This document shows positions 52,189 through 61,121 of a DNA stretch of 64,000 nt, piece after piece; position 1 is the first letter of the stretch; each line of letters begins with the position of its first letter. The DNA lies in assembly GCF_001645185.1 (NCBI RefSeq), contig NZ_LXTQ01000001.1, positions 682,001 to 746,000 on the forward strand, in the 5' to 3' direction. Both the position numbers and the translations under genes were made by a program. The notes beneath the pieces were generated by a model, which searched no databases, was not told the DNA's origin, and saw only the letters and a list, made by a program, of their open reading frames with translations. The stretch is from Methylobacillus sp. MM3 (GTDB taxonomy: Bacteria; Pseudomonadota; Gammaproteobacteria; Burkholderiales; Methylophilaceae).

Positions 52189-52268
52189 CGTGTAGTGCCT
52201 TCGAAGCCCGAATCGCGGACGCGCAAGTCCTTTATGTTACTCCGAACGGTTCCGGCAATCCAAAGGAA

Positions 52269-54182
52269 TCAGGCAGTGCTGCTCGGGCGACGCGTAAACA
52301 ATCTCAGCGGCCACTTGATCCATCTTTGCGCCAACATCACCGCCAGCCGCAATATCTGCCCCGAACCCAGGCTCCGCGACTTCATCGCCACGTACAACGC
52401 CAGCGAAAAACTCACCGCCAGATTCACCAGTGCGATCAATATCACCCCGACAGCCGCCCACACGAGCGGCGCGACGAACTCCGAGACATTCAGCAAATCC
52501 AGCGCGATGCCGAGGTTCGCACTGCCGAAGGCAACGTGACGGATGTCGATGGGCAGCCCCGTCAACGTGCCGAACACGCCAACCAAACCGAGATACATGC
52601 CGAAGAACAGGTTGCCGAGAATCGCGCCATAGTGGGCATCGATGTAGTCGCCGAAGCGCGCCGCGCGTTTTTTGCCGAGCCGTGCCAGACCCGGCGCCGC
52701 GGCGATGCGCGTCGCCAACTGGTGATAGCGCGCCTGATTATCGAAATAGCCCGATACCAGCCCCGACAGGAACAGCCCCACTCCGGCCACGGCGGCAAAA
52801 AACAGTGCGGCGCTGTGCCAGGGATGCATGTCCTGCAATAGGTGCAGCGCCTTTTCAGGGGAAGCGGACGCATGGCCGAAGATAAACGGCCAAGCGAAGG
52901 CGAGCAGAAAGGCCACCGGCAGCGCCAGCCCGATGTTGCCCAGCACGGCGATGAATTGCGTGCGGAGGACGTCCTGCACCAGATCGACCAGGCGGTCGAG
53001 ATCGCGCGGCTTGCTTTCTTCGAGCGTCGCGGCAATCGCGGCGGCGGTCATCGCGGGCTGCTTGGTGGCAACCGTAAAACCCAGCAGGTGAATCAGCACG
53101 AAACCGAGGCCGTAATTGAGGCCGAAGGCGATGCCTTCGGTGAGTTGCGGCAGATGCAGTTGCGTCAGCTGAATCTTGATCATCGCCATCATCCCGATGA
53201 TCACCCCGCCTCCCGCCGCGCTGCGCGCCATCTCCCACCAGCCCGAGCGGTCGCGTGCGATGTAATGCTCGCCATGGCGGCTGGCGTGGTCGGTAATGTT
53301 GCGCGCCATCAGGCTGACGTTTTCGCCGACGAAACCGGCGACGCGATGCTGGTTCTGATACGCGGACACCAGCGTTTTCATCAGCCGGACGGCATTCGGC
53401 TGCGGATTTTCGGCGGCCGTGAGGTCAAGCAGCATGCGCAGGCGGGCGATCAACTGCCGCATGCGCGCCAGCAGGTAGGTGAGCCGAATGCTGACGCCGT
53501 TTTCGCCCGCCCGGCGCCGCACGCGTTCCAATACTTCGTCGCATTGGTCGAGCAAAACGTCGATATCGCGCACTTCTTCAAGGCTGGGGCCCTGCCCGCC
53601 GCTTCTGGCGCGCTCAAGCACGGGGATCAGCGCCGCATTTTGCGCAAGAAAAGGCGATTCGTAACGCTCCAGCGCATCGTCGGCGCGCAGCAGTTCGCGG
53701 TCCACCGCCGAACCGCTCAAGCGATAGGAAAGCACGCGCAAGGCTTCCAGCACATTGGTCATCGCCGCCTTGCCCGCATGCGAAAGATGCAATGCCGATG
53801 CCAGCGTCACCCAGGTCTCGTCGCTGACGGCGGACACCCATTCATGGTCATCCTTGCGAAACACCAGGCCCACCACATCGCGCAACTGCTCGCGATCCGG
53901 CGCGGGCGGCAGCAAGCGCTGGCTGAGACGCTGCGCCAGCTCCAGCCAGAACCCAAGGCTGGAGCGCACGCCGATTTCGCCGTAGAAAGGCGTCTGGTAA
54001 GGCAAGGAAAGCAGGGTCAGAAAATCGTCCGCCAACTCGGCGGCGAGTTCCGGCTGCTGCGTCAGATGCACCGCTTCGGCGCGGATGTTGCGCTCGGCTC
54101 CGGCGATATCGTCAGGCGCCGAAGGGCGCAGACGATCCACCAGCGCGGCGAGGCGCTCGATGATTGCTTGGGTTTGTTTCAT
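52269..54182 (-). CDS. SpecificRecomb-family membrane protein
   Basis: A 637-residue protein of the family once called site-specific recombinase (Gcr). Its N-terminal half is helical and charged; the C-terminal half (about 315 on) has several membrane helices, such as GGGVIIGMMAMIKIQLTQLHLPQL and GFVLIHLLGFTVATKQPAMTAA. There is no tyrosine or serine recombinase catalytic motif. The family is mostly betaproteobacterial. Function is unknown. Confidence 0.85.
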   Translation of the reverse strand: MKQTQAIIERLAALVDRLRPSAPDDIAGAERNIRAEAVHLTQQPELAAELADDFLTLLSLPYQTPFYGEIGVRSSLGFWLELAQRLSQRLLPPAPDREQLRDVVGLVFRKDDHEWVSAVSDETWVTLASALHLSHAGKAAMTNVLEALRVLSYRLSGSAVDRELLRADDALERYESPFLAQNAALIPVLERARSGGQGPSLEEVRDIDVLLDQCDEVLERVRRRAGENGVSIRLTYLLARMRQLIARLRMLLDLTAAENPQPNAVRLMKTLVSAYQNQHRVAGFVGENVSLMARNITDHASRHGEHYIARDRSGWWEMARSAAGGGVIIGMMAMIKIQLTQLHLPQLTEGIAFGLNYGLGFVLIHLLGFTVATKQPAMTAAAIAATLEESKPRDLDRLVDLVQDVLRTQFIAVLGNIGLALPVAFLLAFAWPFIFGHASASPEKALHLLQDMHPWHSAALFFAAVAGVGLFLSGLVSGYFDNQARYHQLATRIAAAPGLARLGKKRAARFGDYIDAHYGAILGNLFFGMYLGLVGVFGTLTGLPIDIRHVAFGSANLGIALDLLNVSEFVAPLVWAAVGVILIALVNLAVSFSLALYVAMKSRSLGSGQILRLAVMLAQRWIKWPLRLFTRRPSSTA

Positions 54183-54332
54183 AAGGGATTCCGTGTGTGT
54201 TCTTTTTATTATGGGGGGAAATAGTTATCGCAGGCGGATTCTGCCCGAGCAATGCTCCGACAGCCAACCGGCAGACTAGTTTGATGGGCGAACAATCGGG
54301 CCCAGCCTTGCATGCAATCGAAGCATGCCCTG

Positions 54333-54614
54333 CTACTGGCCTTTTTCTGCCTCATACGTCGAAACACTCACCCCCGCTTGCGCAAGAAACTCCCGCAAAT
54401 GCTTGATCAGCTCTCGCGTGCATTCGTTGCTGTGGTGAGGGTGGTGCAGAAAATCGGTGACGCCGTTCAGCGTCACCTTGAAGCGCGCCCCGTGGGACGG
54501 CTCGACCTGGCCGCCCAGGTGCTTGAGCAGGGATTCCACTTCGCGCCAGTGAATATTGGCGCTGACGGGTTCATTGAAAATGGCATGCAACAGGTTGGCT
54601 TGTTTGTGGCTCAT
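54333..54614 (-). CDS. HicA-like small protein, no HicB partner
   Basis: A 93-residue basic protein. LLHAIFNEPVSANIHWREVESLLKHLGGQVEPSHGARFKVTLNGVTDFLHHPH resembles the HicA mRNA-interferase fold, including the GS/SHxxF region, but the residues differ from classic HicA toxins. No antitoxin gene is adjacent. Similar orphan HicA-like proteins are widespread and may not be toxins. The ATG at 54614 is chosen because the longer frame overlaps the ETF-QO gene. Confidence 0.65.
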   Translation of the reverse strand: MSHKQANLLHAIFNEPVSANIHWREVESLLKHLGGQVEPSHGARFKVTLNGVTDFLHHPHHSNECTRELIKHLREFLAQAGVSVSTYEAEKGQ

Positions 54615-54742
54615 GATGGCTCCCGAACGTAACAGTGCACATTCACGCGGTCGCGCCCGCCTTTTCGGATCACGCGGCGGGCGGCTGACCGTCAGGCTCC
54701 ATTGTAGCGCTGCGGCAATACTTGTCGAAACAACGATAGCGC

Positions 54743-56401
54743 CTACATCGACGAATATACCGGCCCGCTTCCGCCCTCCGGCGGCACCCACACGATGTTC
54801 TGCGTCGGGTCCTTGATATCGCAGGTTTTGCAGTGGATGCAATTCTGCGCGTTGATCTGCAAGCGGGCTTCCTCGCCGCTGCCGACAATTTCGTACACGC
54901 CAGCCGGGCAATAGCGCTGCTCGGGCGCGTCGAATTTCGGCAGGTTCAGGCGGATGGGGATGGCCGCGTCCTTCAACAGAAGATGGCACGGCTGGTTGGC
55001 GTCGTGTGCGATGTTGCTGAGGGCAATCGAACTCAAGCGGTCGAACGTCACCACGCCGTCGGGCCTGGGATAGCTAATTTCCGGCATGGCGGCGGCCGGA
55101 CGCGTGCAATCGTGGTCGGCTTGCGCGTGACGCAAGGTCCATGGGAGGCGAATGCCGAACGCGGCCAGCCACATTTCAACACCGCCCAGCAAGGTGCCAC
55201 CCCAGGTACCCAGACGCGACAGCCAGGGTTTGACGTTGCGCACGGCGTCGAGATCGCGCCATACCCACGAGGCACGCAGTTTCTGCGGATAGGCGGCCAG
55301 CATGTCGCCGGATACCGGGCGCGTTTCGTCGTTAAATGCCTCGAACGCGGCTTCGGCGGCGAGCATGCCGGACTTCATCGCGTTGTGCGTGCCCTTGATG
55401 CGCGGCACGTTGACCATGCCCGCGCTGCATCCGATCAATGCGCCACCGGGGAACACCAGCTCTGGCCAGGATTGCAGGCCGCCCTCGCTGATCGCCCGGG
55501 CTCCATAGCTGAGACGTTGTGCACCTGCGAGCAATGCGCGCATGGTCGGATGCATCTTGAAACGCTGGAATTCGTCGAACGGCGAGAGGTGCGGGTTGGC
55601 ATAATCCAGGTGCACGACAAAGCCGACCGCCACGAGGTTTTCGCCATAGTGGTAAACAAAGGAACCGCCGCCGGTATCGGCCGTCAGCGGCCAGCCCAGG
55701 CTGTGCTCGACGCGACCGGGGTGGTGATTTTCAGGCGCGACGCGCCAGACTTCCTTGAAGCCGAGCCCGTATTTCTGCGGCGAGACGTTACGGCGCAAAT
55801 CGTATTTTTCTTCCAGCTGGCGCGTCAGCGAGCCGCGCGTGCCTTCCGCAATCAGCGTATAACGCGCATGGATTTCGATGCCCGGCGTGAACTGCGGGGT
55901 TTCTTCGCCCTGGGCATTGCGGCCCATATCGCCGGTGACGATGCCGATGACGTGGCCGCGTTCGTCGTACAGCATTTCCTGCGCGGAAAAACCGGCGTAG
56001 ATTTCCACGCCCAGCGCTTCGGCTTGGCCAGCCAGCCAGCGGCACACGTCGCCCAGGCTGGCAATGTAGGCGCGCTTGTTGCGCATCAGCGGCGGCAACA
56101 GCCAATGAGGGATCGACCGGGATTCCGTTTCATTCAGGATCAGGAAGTTATCCTCCTGCACCCGCGTTTTGAGCGGCGCGCCCTGCGCTTCCCAGTCCGG
56201 GATCAGCTCATCCAGCGCAACCGGATCGATCACCGCGCCGGAAACGATATGCGCGCCGACTTCCGCGCCTTTTTCCAGTACGCAAACGCCGATTTCCTTG
56301 CCGGATTCCAGCGCCAGTTGTTTGAGGTGTATCGCTGCCGCCAGCCCGGCGGGGCCGGCGCCGACGATCAGGATGTCATAGGTCATTACATCGCGTTGCA
56401 T
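54743..56401 (-). CDS. Electron-transfer flavoprotein-ubiquinone oxidoreductase
   Basis: A 552-residue inner-membrane flavo-iron-sulfur enzyme that passes electrons from ETF to ubiquinone. FAD domain: YDILIVGAGPAGLAAAIHLKQLA; the ETF-QO quinone segment lies in the middle; the C-terminal 4Fe-4S site is CPAGVYEI then NCIHCKTCDIKDPTQNIVWVPPEGG. The start at 56401 is ATG; ATG 56386 is an alternative. The etfBA genes lie 1 kb away on the other strand, with a LysR gene between. Confidence 0.95.
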   Translation of the reverse strand: MQRDVMTYDILIVGAGPAGLAAAIHLKQLALESGKEIGVCVLEKGAEVGAHIVSGAVIDPVALDELIPDWEAQGAPLKTRVQEDNFLILNETESRSIPHWLLPPLMRNKRAYIASLGDVCRWLAGQAEALGVEIYAGFSAQEMLYDERGHVIGIVTGDMGRNAQGEETPQFTPGIEIHARYTLIAEGTRGSLTRQLEEKYDLRRNVSPQKYGLGFKEVWRVAPENHHPGRVEHSLGWPLTADTGGGSFVYHYGENLVAVGFVVHLDYANPHLSPFDEFQRFKMHPTMRALLAGAQRLSYGARAISEGGLQSWPELVFPGGALIGCSAGMVNVPRIKGTHNAMKSGMLAAEAAFEAFNDETRPVSGDMLAAYPQKLRASWVWRDLDAVRNVKPWLSRLGTWGGTLLGGVEMWLAAFGIRLPWTLRHAQADHDCTRPAAAMPEISYPRPDGVVTFDRLSSIALSNIAHDANQPCHLLLKDAAIPIRLNLPKFDAPEQRYCPAGVYEIVGSGEEARLQINAQNCIHCKTCDIKDPTQNIVWVPPEGGSGPVYSSM

Positions 56402-56419
56402 GTTCAGCTCACTTTTAAA

Positions 56420-57346
56420 TCAAGCTATGGGTGGAATATCGATTTCGTCGCTGCGGCTCAAGCCTTCGGTCATTTCCCGGCAAAGCGCCAGGAATTCGCG
56501 CATGCCGGCGGTCTGGTATTTCTGCTTGTGCCAGAGAAAATAGAAATAGCGTCGCAGGTCGAGAGCCGGCGTGTCTATCGGCACCAGGCTGCCGCGACGG
56601 AAGGCATCCTTCAGCGCCAGCCGCGAAATGCAGCCGAGGCCAAGGCCGGATTCCACTGCCCGTTTGATCGCTTCGGTATGTTCCAGTTCGAGGCGGATGT
56701 TCAGCCGCGAATGGTGATTGTGCATCGCCCGGTCGAAGGTCTCGCGCGTGCCGGAGCCTTTTTCGCGTAATATCCACGGCTCCGTCAGCAACTGTTCGAG
56801 CGAAACCCGCTTTTTTCCCGCAAGCGGATGGCTGGGGGAACAGAACATCGCCAGCTCGTCCGCAATCCATGGCTGCACTTCGAGATCGGGGTGGCTGCAA
56901 TCGCCTTCGATCAGCCCGAGGTCGAGGTCGTAACGCGCGACCTGCTGCACGATCGTGGCGGTGTTGTGCACCTGCAATTGCACCTGGCTCTGCGGGTGAC
57001 ATTGCAGGAACTTCGCGACGATCAACGTAGTCAAGTAATTACCGATGGTCAGCGTGGCACCGATGCTGAGCGGGCCGAATCCGGAACGGCCTTCGAGCAG
57101 GTCTTCGATCTCGTTCGCGCGGTCGAGCAGCTCCACGGCGCGGGGCAGCAATTGCCTCCCGATTTCGTTCAGGCGCAATGACTTCCCCATCCGGTCGAAC
57201 AACTGCAAGCCGAATTGCCGCTCGAATTCGCCCAGCGCGGTGCTGGTGGCCGACTGCGACAGCGGGATCTCTTCTGCCGCGCGCGAAACATTGCCGCTGC
57301 GGGCGATGGCGACAAAGACTTCAAGTTGTCTCACGGTGAATTTCAT
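56420..57346 (-). CDS. LysR-family regulator upstream of etfBA
   Basis: A 308-residue LysR regulator: N-terminal winged helix (RQLEVFVAIARSGNVSRAAEEIPLSQSATSTALGEFERQFG) and a periplasmic-binding-like effector domain (FGPLSIGATLTIGNYLTTLIVAKFLQ and later PWILREKGSGTRETFDRAM). It diverges from etfB with a 101-base gap that holds a LysR-type inverted repeat, and follows ETF-QO by 18 bases in the same direction as that gene, so it may control both etf units. Confidence 0.9.
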   Translation of the reverse strand: MKFTVRQLEVFVAIARSGNVSRAAEEIPLSQSATSTALGEFERQFGLQLFDRMGKSLRLNEIGRQLLPRAVELLDRANEIEDLLEGRSGFGPLSIGATLTIGNYLTTLIVAKFLQCHPQSQVQLQVHNTATIVQQVARYDLDLGLIEGDCSHPDLEVQPWIADELAMFCSPSHPLAGKKRVSLEQLLTEPWILREKGSGTRETFDRAMHNHHSRLNIRLELEHTEAIKRAVESGLGLGCISRLALKDAFRRGSLVPIDTPALDLRRYFYFLWHKQKYQTAGMREFLALCREMTEGLSRSDEIDIPPIA

Positions 57347-57356
57347 ATCTGTTTTA

Positions 57357-57373
57357 TAGATAGATATTATCTA
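57357..57373. promoter_or_regulatory. LysR-type operator between lysR and etfB
   Basis: TAGATA-GATAT-TATCTA is a perfect six-base inverted repeat with a five-base centre, the T-N11-A form used by LysR proteins. It is 11 bases upstream of the LysR start and 75 bases upstream of etfB. Confidence 0.6.
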
Positions 57374-57447
57374 AATAATCCATTTAACAAATATTGTACC
57401 GGCGAATAGAATGCTTCGCAAATGCAGTCCTTATTGAAAGAGTCGTC

Positions 57448-58197
57448 ATGAAAATTCTGGTCGCGGTGAAACGCGTGGTGGATCACAACATACAGGTGCG
57501 CATCAGGCCGGACGGTTCCGATGTGGATATCGCCGGGGTCAAGATGAGCATCAACCCCTTCGACGAAAACGCCGTCGAGGAAGCGCTGCGCCTGAAAGAG
57601 CGCGGCCTCGCCAAGGAAATCGTCGCGGTATCGTTCGGCACCGCCGCCAATCAGGATGTGCTGCGCCACGCACTGGCCATGGGCGCGGACCGCGCGCTGC
57701 TGGTGGAAACCGAAGCGCAACTGCAGCCGCTGGGCGTCGCCAAGCTGCTGAAAGCCGTGGTCGAGCGCGAACAGCCGGATATCGTGCTGCTGGGCAAGCA
57801 GGCTATCGACGACGATGCCGGACAGGCTGGCCAGATGCTGGCAGCGCTGCTGGGCGCAGGACAAGGCACGTTTATCTCCAGTCTGAATATCGAAGGCGAT
57901 GAGGCCATCGTCACCCGCGAAATCGACGGCGGCACCGAACAGATCGCCGTGAAATTGCCAGCAGTGCTGACCGCCGACCTGCGCCTCAACGACCCGCGCT
58001 TCGTCAAGCTGCCCAACCTGATGATGGCGAAAAAGAAACCCATCGAAACGCTGAACGCCGCCGAACTGAGCACGGACACCGCACCGCGCCTGAAGCAGGT
58101 GAAAGTCTCCGAACCGCCCGCGCGCAAGCCCGGCGTCAAGGTCGGCAGCATCGAGGAACTGATTGAAAAACTTCACGAAGAAGGAATGCTGTCATGA
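57448..58197 (+). CDS. etfB: Electron-transfer flavoprotein beta subunit
   Basis: A 249-residue protein, half of the ETF dimer that collects electrons from dehydrogenases. KRVVDHNIQVRIRPDGSDVD and MSINPFDENAVEEALRLKERG are standard for EtfB; the AMP-binding region and VTREIDGGTEQIAVKLPAVLTADLRLNDPRFVKLPNLMMAKKKPIE follow. ATG 57448 is chosen over an upstream frame from 57394. Overlaps etfA by four bases. Confidence 0.95.
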   Translation: MKILVAVKRVVDHNIQVRIRPDGSDVDIAGVKMSINPFDENAVEEALRLKERGLAKEIVAVSFGTAANQDVLRHALAMGADRALLVETEAQLQPLGVAKLLKAVVEREQPDIVLLGKQAIDDDAGQAGQMLAALLGAGQGTFISSLNIEGDEAIVTREIDGGTEQIAVKLPAVLTADLRLNDPRFVKLPNLMMAKKKPIETLNAAELSTDTAPRLKQVKVSEPPARKPGVKVGSIEELIEKLHEEGMLS

Positions 58198-59126
58198 GCG
58201 TACTGATACTCGCCGAACACGACGGCAAAGCGCTTAACCCGGCGGTGAACCATGCCGTGACCGCGGCGCAACACTGGGGCACGCCGGTACATCTGCTCCT
58301 CGCAGGGAACGACACGAATGTCATTGCGCAGGCTGCGGCGGAAATCTCCGGCGTGGCGCGCGTGATCCGCGTCGATGCCGCGCATCTTGAGCATGCGCTG
58401 GCGGAAGATCTCGCCAATATCCTCGTTGCCATTGGCCGCGACTACCAAGTGATTCTTGGCGTGCACGGTGCTTATGCACGCAACACATTGCCACGCGCCG
58501 CCGCGCTGCTTGATGTGGCGATGGTGTCCGACGCGGTTGAAATCCTGCCCGGCAACACTTACGTTCGCCCGGTGTATGCCGGCAGCGTGTACTCCACCGT
58601 GCAGAACGACGAAGCGATCCAGATCATCACCGTGCGCAGCAGCCGCTTCAAGGCGGCCGGACTCGACGGCAGCGCGGAAATCGTCACACTCGACGCCCCG
58701 CCCGCCTTCGGCAAATCGCGCTGGATAGGCCGCACGCACCAGCATTCGGACCGCCCGGCGCTGGGTTCGGCGCGCATCGTCGTCTCCGGTGGCCGCTCGC
58801 TCGGCAGCGCAGAGAAATTCGACGCCGTGCTGACACCGCTCGCGGACAAACTGGATGCCGCGCTGGGCGCCACCCGCGCCGCCGTGGATGCCGGTTACGC
58901 GCCCAACGATATCCAGGTCGGCCAGACCGGCGTGGTCGTCGCGCCCGATCTCTACATCGCCGTCGGCGTCTCCGGCGCAGTGCAGCACACCTATGGCATG
59001 AAGGACAGCAAGATCGTCGTCGCCATCAATCAGGATCCAGACGCGCCAATCTTCCAGGTGGCCGATTACGGTCTGGTGGCCGACCTGTTCGACGCGGTTC
59101 CGAAACTGACCGCAGCAATTCACTAG
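58194..59126 (+). CDS. etfA: Electron-transfer flavoprotein alpha subunit
   Basis: A 310-residue FAD-binding subunit. The C-terminal domain carries the FAD contacts: SGGRSLGSAEKFDAVLTPLADKL, DIQVGQTGVVVAPDLYIAVGVSGAVQHTYGMKDSKIVVAINQDPDAPIFQVADYGLV, as in EtfA. Coupled to etfB and followed at 16 bases by a flavin reductase. Confidence 0.95.
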   Translation: MSVLILAEHDGKALNPAVNHAVTAAQHWGTPVHLLLAGNDTNVIAQAAAEISGVARVIRVDAAHLEHALAEDLANILVAIGRDYQVILGVHGAYARNTLPRAAALLDVAMVSDAVEILPGNTYVRPVYAGSVYSTVQNDEAIQIITVRSSRFKAAGLDGSAEIVTLDAPPAFGKSRWIGRTHQHSDRPALGSARIVVSGGRSLGSAEKFDAVLTPLADKLDAALGATRAAVDAGYAPNDIQVGQTGVVVAPDLYIAVGVSGAVQHTYGMKDSKIVVAINQDPDAPIFQVADYGLVADLFDAVPKLTAAIH

Positions 59127-59142
59127 AAAACGAAAGCAAGAC

Positions 59143-59919
59143 ATGAGCGCACTCGCCACAGAAAAAGTACTAAGCGTCCATCACTGGAACGACACCCTGT
59201 TCAGTTTCAAGACCACGCGCGACCCCGGCTTGCGCTTCGAGAACGGACAATTCGTGATGATCGGCCTGCACGTGAATGGCAAGCCCCTGCTGCGGGCTTA
59301 CAGTATCGCCAGTCCGAATTACGAAGAGCATCTGGAATTTTTCAGCATCAAGGTGCCCAACGGCCCGCTGACCTCGCGCCTGCAGCATCTGGAAGTCGGC
59401 CAGGACGTGCTGGTCAGCCGCAAGCCTACCGGTACGCTGGTGCTGCACGACCTGCTGCCGGGCAAGCATCTGTACCTGTTCTCGACGGGCACCGGCCTGG
59501 CGCCGTTCATGAGCCTCATCCAGGATCCGGAAGCCTACGAACGCTATGAGAAGATCGTGCTGATTCACGGCGTGCGCTACGTGAACGAACTGGCTTACGA
59601 GGATTTCATCACCAACCAATTGCCGCAAAACGAATTCTTCGGCGAAGAAGTCCGCAACAAGCTGATCTATTACCCCACCGTGACGCGCGAGCCATACCGC
59701 AACCAGGGCCGCCTCACCGACCTGATCGAATCCGGCAAGCTGTTCACCGACATCGGCCTGCCGCCGCTCGACCCCGCCATGGATCGCGGCATGATCTGCG
59801 GCAGCCCGCAAATGCTGGAAGACACCAGTGCGTTGCTGGATCGGCGCGGGTTCAAGATTTCGCCGCGCATCGGCGACCCGGGCGATTACGTGATCGAGCG
59901 AGCGTTTGTGGAGAAGTAG
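59143..59919 (+). CDS. Ferredoxin-NADP(+) reductase, Fpr type
   Basis: A 258-residue flavoprotein of the bacterial Fpr class. FAD motif LRAYSIASP near residue 51, NADP region FSTGTGLAPFMSLIQDPEAY, IHGVRYVNELAYEDFI and MICGSPQML, with the C-terminal VIERAFVEK that ends in Lys as in this class. It transfers electrons between NADPH and ferredoxin or flavodoxin. It is 16 bases after etfA, so it likely shares the operon and feeds or drains the ETF pool. Confidence 0.92.
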   Translation: MSALATEKVLSVHHWNDTLFSFKTTRDPGLRFENGQFVMIGLHVNGKPLLRAYSIASPNYEEHLEFFSIKVPNGPLTSRLQHLEVGQDVLVSRKPTGTLVLHDLLPGKHLYLFSTGTGLAPFMSLIQDPEAYERYEKIVLIHGVRYVNELAYEDFITNQLPQNEFFGEEVRNKLIYYPTVTREPYRNQGRLTDLIESGKLFTDIGLPPLDPAMDRGMICGSPQMLEDTSALLDRRGFKISPRIGDPGDYVIERAFVEK

Positions 59920-59931
59920 GCTAAAACCTTA

Positions 59932-60006
59932 CACCACAGAGCACACGGAGAGCACGGAGAAGAGCAAAAGCTAAATCTCTCTGTGCTCTCTGTGTCCTCC
60001 GTGGTG
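59932..60006. repeat. Imperfect inverted repeat of the CACAGAG type (copy 2)
   Basis: CACCACAGAG, CACACGGAGAG, CACGGAGAAGAG and the mirror CTCTCTGTG, CTCTCTGTGT, CCTCCGTGGTG surround a short centre near 59970. The outer six bases, CACCAC and GTGGTG, match exactly. This relative of the repeat at 39571-39652 lies between the reductase and the CobW-type gene. Confidence 0.7.
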
Positions 60007-60045
60007 GAAAACGCTTTCCTCAAATGACGGTAGAATGCGGTCCCT

Positions 60046-61062
60046 ATGGACAAACGCATACCCATCACCCTCCTCACCGGTTTTCTCGGCAGCGGCAAGA
60101 CCACGCTGCTCAACAAGCTGCTGCGTCACGAAGACATGCACGACACGGCCGTGGTCATCAACGAAATCGGCGAGGCCGGGCTGGACCACATCCTCGCGCG
60201 CACGGTCGAAGACACCTACATCGCCGACAATACCGTCCTGCTCGGCTCGGGCTGCCTGTGCTGCACGCTGCGCACCGAACTCGCCGACACCCTGCGCGAC
60301 CTTTATTTCAAGCGCGCCTTGCACGCCATCCCCGAATTCAGCCGACTGGTGATCGAAACCACAGGCCTCGCCGACCCCGGACCCATCTTGGCAAATCTGC
60401 TCAATGAACCCTTGATCGGTACGAATTACCGTCTCGATGCGGTCGTTGTCGTCGTGGATGGCGTACACGGACTGGCGCAGCTGGAAGAACATGCCGAAGC
60501 GCGCAAGCAGGCGGCCGTGGCCGACGTGCTGCTGATTTCGAAAGCCGATCTCGCCACGCGGGAGCAACTGGAGGCGCTCACCCAGGCTTTGAGCACACTC
60601 AATCCGGGCGCAACGCAGCATCGCATGACGTTCGGCCACATCGACCCGCAATCCATCATCAACGTCGGCCTGTTCGACGCCGACAGCAAAAAAGCCCAGC
60701 CGCAACGCTGGCTGCGCTCGCCGGACCGCGCCAACACCGTGCGCGGCACCTTGCCGCAAAAAATACACAACGACGCCATCGCCAGCTTTACGGTCGCCCT
60801 GCCCAAGCCATTACGCTGGGCAGCACTGGAAAAAGCGCTGGAAAAACTGTGCGAGCAGCACGGCCCCGTCCTGCTCCGCCTGAAAGGCATTATCCATGCG
60901 GAAGAAAGCCCGGTGCCGTTTGCGGTCCATGCGGTTCAGCATACGCTCTACCCGCCCGTGCCCCTTGCAGGCTGGAATGAGGAACAGCCAGAATCGCGCA
61001 TCGTGATCATAGGAAAAGGTCTGGACGAGAAGAAAATCCGCAATCTGCTGATGCAGATTTAG
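60046..61062 (+). CDS. CobW/COG0523-family metal-trafficking GTPase
   Basis: A 338-residue G3E GTPase. Walker A is TGFLGSGKTTLLNKLL at residue 10, the metal motif is LGSGCLCCTLR (CxCC) near residue 70, and the guanine motif follows at LLISKADLA; the C-terminal CobW domain begins near 240. COG0523 proteins deliver zinc, cobalt or other metals to enzymes. Which metal is unclear: no zinc-responsive site or cobalamin gene is adjacent. Confidence 0.88.
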   Translation: MDKRIPITLLTGFLGSGKTTLLNKLLRHEDMHDTAVVINEIGEAGLDHILARTVEDTYIADNTVLLGSGCLCCTLRTELADTLRDLYFKRALHAIPEFSRLVIETTGLADPGPILANLLNEPLIGTNYRLDAVVVVVDGVHGLAQLEEHAEARKQAAVADVLLISKADLATREQLEALTQALSTLNPGATQHRMTFGHIDPQSIINVGLFDADSKKAQPQRWLRSPDRANTVRGTLPQKIHNDAIASFTVALPKPLRWAALEKALEKLCEQHGPVLLRLKGIIHAEESPVPFAVHAVQHTLYPPVPLAGWNEEQPESRIVIIGKGLDEKKIRNLLMQI

Positions 61063-61121
61063 AGCCTGTTTCAGGAGATATCATCCTCCGCCGCGAAGCT
61101 TCGGGATACATGCAACAGGCC

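Noticed and set aside
52269-54182. Site-specific recombinase and hence a mobile element
   Set aside because: The family name is historical; the protein is membrane-bound and no tyrosine or serine recombinase residues, att sites or repeats are seen.
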